A stretch of 64,000 bases of DNA, taken from the NCBI GenBank assembly GCA_026874595.1, contig CM049312.1, positions 80,186,929 through 80,250,928 on the forward strand, in the 5' to 3' direction. This document shows positions 58,825 through 64,000 of the stretch, piece by piece (within the stretch, counting starts at the first letter, position 1; each line of letters opens with the position of its first letter). A program made the position numbers and the translations under genes. This DNA is from Sipunculus nudus. Taxonomy: Eukaryota > Annelida > Sipuncula > Golfingiida > Sipunculidae. The notes under the pieces are model-generated. The model saw only the letters and a program-made list of their open reading frames with translations, was not told the origin of the DNA and ran no database searches.

Positions 58825-61800
58825 TTAAGGATACATTATTCAGGTTTTATTGGCTCTTTGTTTAGGATAAATTATTCAGGTTTTATTGGCTTTTTCTTTA
58901 GGATACATTATTCAGGTTTTATTGGCTTTTTCTTTAGGATACATTATTCAGGTTTTATTGGCTCTTTGTTTAGGATACATTATTCAGGTTTTATTGGCTC
59001 TTTCTTTAGGATACAATATTCAGGTTTTATTGGCTCTTTCTTTAGGATACATTATTCAGGTTTTATTGGCTCTTTCTTTAGGATACATTATTCAGGTTTT
59101 ATAGGCTCTTTCTTTAGGATACATTATTCAGGTTTTATTGGCTCTTTGTTTAGGATACATGATTCAGGTTTTATTGGCTCCTTCTTAAGGATACATGATT
59201 CAGGTTTTTTTGGCTCTTTGTTTAGGATACATGATTCAGGTTTTATTGGCTCTTTCTTTAGGATACATTATTCAGGTTTTATTGGCTCTTTCTTTAGGAT
59301 ACATTATTCAGGTTTTATTGGCTCTTTCTTTAGGATACATTATTCAGGTTTTATTGGCTCTTTCTTTAGGATACATTATTCAGGTTTTATTTGCTCTTTC
59401 TTTAGGATACATTATTCAGGTTTTATTGGCTCTTTCTTTAGGATACATTATTCAGGTTTTATTGGCTCTTTCTTTATGATACATTATTCAGGTTTTATTG
59501 GCTCTTTCTTTAGGATACATTATTCAGGTTTTATTGGCTCTTTCTTAAAGATACATTTTTCAGGTTTTGTTGCCTCTGTGTTTAGGATACATTATTCAGG
59601 TTTTATTGGCTCTTTGTTTAGGATACATTATTCAGGTTTTATTGGCTTTTTGTTTAGGATACATTATTCAGGTTTTATTGGCTCTTTGTTTAGGATACAT
59701 TATTCAGGTTTTATTGGCTCTTTGTTTAGGATACATTATTCAGGTTTTATTGGCTCTTTGTTTAGGATACATTATTCAGGTTTTATTGGCTCTTTCTTTA
59801 GGATACAATATTCAGGTTTTATTGGCTCTTTCTTTAGGATACATTATTCAGGTTTTATTGGCTCTTTCTTTAGGATACATTATTCAGGTTTTATTGGCTT
59901 TTTCTTTAGGATACATTATTCAGGTTTTATTGGCTCTTTGTTTAGGATACATTATTCAGGTTTTATTGGCTCTTTCTTTAGGATACATTATTCAGGTTTT
60001 ATTGGCTCTTTCTTAAAGATACATTATTCAGGTTGTGTTGCCTCTGTGTTTAGGATACATTATTCAGGTTTTATTGGCTCTTTGTTTAGGATACATGATT
60101 CAGGTTTTTTTGGCCCTTTTTTTAGGATACCTTATTCAGTTTTTATTGGCTTTTTCGTTAGGATACATTATTCAGGTTTTATTGGCTTTTTCGTTAGGAT
60201 ACATTATTCAGGTTTCATTGGCTCTTTCTTTAGGATACATTATTATGGTTTTATTGGCTCTTTCTTTAGGATACATTATTCAGATTTTATTGGCTCTTTC
60301 TTTAGGATACATTATTCAGGTTTTATTGGCTCTTTCTTTATGATACATTATTCAGGTTTTATTGGCTCTTTCTTTAGGATACATTATTCAGGTTTTATTG
60401 GCTCTTTCTTAAGGATACATTATTCAGGTTTTATTGGCTCTTTCTTTAGGATACATTATTCAGGTTTTATTTGCTCTTTCTTTAGGATACATTATTCAGG
60501 TTTTATTGGCTCTTTCTTTAGGATACATTATTCAGGTTTTATTGGCTCTTTCTTTATGATACATTATTCAGGTTTTATTGGCTCTTTCTTTAGGATACAT
60601 TATTCAGGTTTTATTGGCTCTTTCTTAAAGATACATTTTTCAGGTTTTGTTGCCTCTGTGTTTAGGATACATTATTCAGGTTTTATTGGCTCTTTGTTTA
60701 GGATACATTATTCAGGTTTTATTGGCTTTTTGTTTAGGATACATTATTCAGGTTTTATTGGCTCTTTGTTTAGGATACATTATTCAGGTTTTATTGGCTC
60801 TTTGTTTAGGATACATTATTCAGGTTTTATTGGCTCTTTGTTTAGGATACATTATTCAGGTTTTATTGGCTCTTTCTTTAGGATACAATATTCAGGTTTT
60901 ATTGGCTCTTTCTTCAGGATACATTATTCAGGTTTTATTGGCTCTTTCTTTAGGATACATTATTCAGGTTTTATTGGCTTTTTCTTTAGGATACATTATT
61001 CAGGTTTTATTGGCTCTTTGTTTAGGATACATTATTCAGGTTTTATTGGCTCTTTCTTTAGGATACCTTATTCAGGTTTTATTGGCTCTTTCTTAAAGAT
61101 ACATTATTCAGGTTTTGTTGCCTCTGTGTTTAGGATACATTATTCAGGTTTTATTGGCTCTTTGTTTAGGATACATGATTCAGGTTTTTTTGGCCCTTTT
61201 TTTAGGATACCTTATTCAGTTTTTATTGGCTTTTTCGTAAGGATACATTATTCAGGTTTTATTGGCTTTTTCGTTAGGATACATTATTCAGGTTTCATTG
61301 GCTCTTTCTTTAGGATACATTATTATGGTTTTATTGGCTCTTTCTTTAGGATACATTATTCAGATTTTATTGGCTCTTTCTTTAGGATACATTATTCAGG
61401 TTTTATTGGCTCTTTCTTTATGATACATTATTCAGGTTTTATTGGCTCTTTCTTTAGGATACATTATTCAGGTTTTATTGGCTCTTTCTTAAGGATACAT
61501 TATTCAGGTTTTATTGGCTTTTTCATTAAGATACATTATTCAGGTTTTATTGGCTCTTTCTTTAGGATACATTATTCAGGTTTTATTGGCTCTTTCTTTA
61601 GGATACATTATTCAGGTTTTATTGGCTCTTTCTTTAGGATACATTATTCAGGTTTTATTGGCTCTTTCTTTAGGATACATTATTCAGGTTTTATTGGCTC
61701 TTTCTTTAGGATACATTATTCAGGTTTTATTTGCTCTTTCTTTAGGATACATTATTCAGGTTTTATTGGCTTTTTGTTTAGGATACATTATTCAGGTTTT

Positions 61801-64000
61801 ATTGGCTCTTTCTTTAGGATATATTATTCAGGTTTTATTGGCTCTTTCTTTAGGATACATTATTCAGGTTTTATTGGCTCTATCTTTAGGATACATTATT
61901 CAGGTTTTATTGGCTCTTTCTTTAGGTTACATTATTCAGGTTTATTGGCTCTTTCTTTAAGATACATTATTCAGGTTTTATTGGCTCTATCTTTAGGATA
62001 CATTATTCAGGTTTTATTGGCTCTTTCTTTAGGATACATTATTCAGGTTTTATTGGCTCTTTCTTTAGGATACATTATTCAGGTTTTATTGGCTCTTTCT
62101 TTAGGATACATTATTCAGGTTTTATTGGCTCTTTGTTTAGGATACATTATTCAGGTTTTATTGGCTCTTTCTTTAGGATACATTATTCAGGTTTTATTGG
62201 CTCTTTCTTCAGGATACATTATTCAGGTTTTATTGGCTCTATTTTAGGATACATTATTCAGGTTTTATTGGCTCTTTCTTTAGGTTACATTATTCAGGTT
62301 TTATTGGCTCTTTCTTTAGGATACATTATTCAGGTTTTATTGGCTCTTTCTTTAGGATACATTATTCAGGTTTTATTGGCTCTTTCTTTAGGATACATTA
62401 TTCAGGTTTTATTGGCTCTTTCTTTAGGATACATTATTCAGGTTTTATTTGCTCTTTCTTTAGGATACATTATTCAGGTTTTATTGGCTCTTTCTTTAGG
62501 ATACATTATTCAGGTTTTATTGGCTCTTTCTTTATGATACATTATTCAGGTTTTATTGGCTCTTTCTTTAGGATACATTATTCAGGTTTTATTGGCTCTT
62601 TCTTATAGATACATTTTTCAGGTTTTGTTGCCTCTGTGTTTAGGATACATTATTCAGGTTTTATTGGCTCTTTGTTTAGGATACATTATTCAGGTTTTAT
62701 TGGCTTTTTGTTTAGGATACATTATTCAGGTTTTATTGGCTCTTTGTTTAGGATACATTATTCAGGTTTTATTGGCTCTTTGTTTAGGATACATTATTCA
62801 GGTTTTATTGGCTCTTTGTTTAGGATACATTATTCAGGTTTTATTGGCTCTTTCTTTAGGATACAATATTCAGGTTTTATTGGCTCTTTCTTTAGGATAC
62901 ATTATTCAGGTTTTATTGGCTCTTTCTTTAGGATACATTATTCAGGTTTTATTGGCTTTTTCTTTAGGATACATTATTCAGGTTTTATTGGCTCTTTGTT
63001 TAGGATACATTATTCAGGTTTTATTGGCTCTTTCTTTAGGATACATTATTCAGGTTTTATTGGCTCTTTCTTAAAGATACATTATTCAGGTTTTGTTGCC
63101 TCTGTGTTTAGGATACATTATTCAGGTTTTATTGGCTCTTTGTTTAGGATACATTATTCAGGTTTTTTTGGCCCTTTTTTTAGGATACCTTATTCAGTTT
63201 TTATTGGCTTTTTCGTTAGGATACATTATTCAGGTTTTATTGGCTTTTTCGTTAGGATACATTATTCAGGTTTCATTGGCTCTTTGTTTAGGATACATTA
63301 TTATGGTTTTATTGGCTCTTTCTTTAGGATACATTATTCAGATTTTATTGGCTCTTTCTTTAGGATACATTATTCAGGTTTTATTGGCTCTTTCTTTAGG
63401 ATACATTATTCAGGTTTTATTGGCTCTTTCTTTAGGATACATTATTCAGGTTTTATTGGCTCTTTCTTAAGGATACATTATTCAGGTTTTATTGGCTTTT
63501 TCATTAAGATACATTATTCAGGTTTTATTGGCTCTTTCTTTAGGATACATTATTCAGGTTTTATTGGCTCTTTCTTTAGGATACATTATTCAGGTTTTAT
63601 TGGCTCTTTCTTTAGGATACATTATTCAGGTTTTATTGGCTCTTTCTTTAGGATACATTATTCAGGTTTTATTGGCTCTTTCTTTAGGATACATTATTCA
63701 GGTTTTATTTGCTCTTTCTTTAGGATACATTATTCAGGTTTTATTGGCTTTTTGTTTAGGATACATTATTCAGGTTTTATTGGCTCTTTCTTTAGGATAT
63801 ATTATTCAGGTTTTATTGGCTCTTTCTTTAGGATACATTATTCAGGTTTTATTGGCTCTTTCTTTAGGATACATTATTCAGGTTTTATTGGCTCTATCTT
63901 TAGGATACATTATTCAGGTTTTATTGGCTCTTTCTTTAGGATACATTATTCAGGTTTTATTGGCTCTTTCTTTAGGATACATTATTCAGGTTTTATTGGC
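58825..64000. repeat. Giant 36-bp minisatellite with higher-order repeats, continues past window
   Basis: More than 140 tandem units of 36 bp: AGGATACATTATTCAGG followed by TTTTATTGGCTCTTTCTTT. Variant units recur at fixed distances. The TTGCCTCTGTG variant occurs near 59568, 60032, 60648, 61112, 62626 and 63090, that is, 468 bp (13 units) apart within a block, with blocks 1080 bp (30 units) and then about 1978 bp (55 units minus 2 bp) apart. Since 36 is a multiple of three, two + frames stay open: one gives FRIHYSGFIGSF repeats (58858-62247, 1129 codons before indels and a stop), the other LGYIIQVLLALS repeats. Substitutions change residues freely, so neither looks like a real protein. Confidence 0.95.

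Noticed and set aside
62133-63470. Hydrophobic repeat ORFs resembling multi-span membrane proteins
   Set aside because: They are the second open frame of the 36-bp satellite. The LGYIIQVLLALS repetition follows from the DNA repeat and has no start context or flanking gene structure.
58825-64000. CRISPR-like array
   Set aside because: Units are contiguous with no unique spacers, the setting is eukaryotic, and there are no cas genes.

Overview
The window reads as intergenic and intronic DNA from a lophotrochozoan animal, most likely a mollusc. It is AT-rich and full of (AT)n microsatellites, tRNA-derived SINE-like repeats, MITEs and decayed LINEs. Long intact ORFs occur only inside one retrotransposon and as by-products of two giant minisatellites. 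The phylum is inferred from the repeat content and from a PAN plus C-type lectin gene. No species can be named.

Layout. 1-5 kb: microsatellites and old repeats. 5.46-8.04 kb: a non-autonomous hAT-type DNA transposon with a perfect 8-bp target duplication; its left end and flank were later duplicated in tandem (521-bp unit). 8.5-9.34 kb: a GC-rich, unclassified repeat block. 9344-13889: an apparently intact tyrosine-recombinase retrotransposon of the DIRS order (Ngaro/PAT type) on the minus strand, with gag, RT-RNase H and tyrosine recombinase ORFs and perfect split direct repeats A1 / B1-A2-B2. 14-38 kb: dispersed repeats, a LINE 3' end with a 13-bp target duplication, a MITE, SINE-like elements and many microsatellites. 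38.66-45.48 kb: a 25-bp minisatellite of about 270 copies, almost G-free on the + strand. 45.5-49 kb: SINE-like copies.

At 49010-55383 on the minus strand lies a host gene that is not evident from ORFs alone. Three well-supported exons with GT-AG borders and matching phases encode a PAN-like domain followed by a complete C-type lectin domain. A fourth, tentative exon encodes what looks like the end of a signal peptide. The 3-kb intron that splits the lectin domain contains a MITE. A probable terminal exon of a second minus-strand gene sits at 55934-56344.

From 58825 to the end of the window (and beyond) runs a 36-bp minisatellite with 1080-bp and about 1978-bp higher-order repeats. It produces ORFs of up to 1129 codons that are most likely not genes.

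Genes in the retroelement work as one unit. Gag packages the RNA. RT-RNase H, using the split repeats, makes a circular DNA in which B2 and A1 are joined, matching the internal B1-A2 junction. The recombinase then inserts the circle without duplicating target DNA. The lectin gene is independent of it and probably encodes a secreted sugar- or glycan-binding protein.
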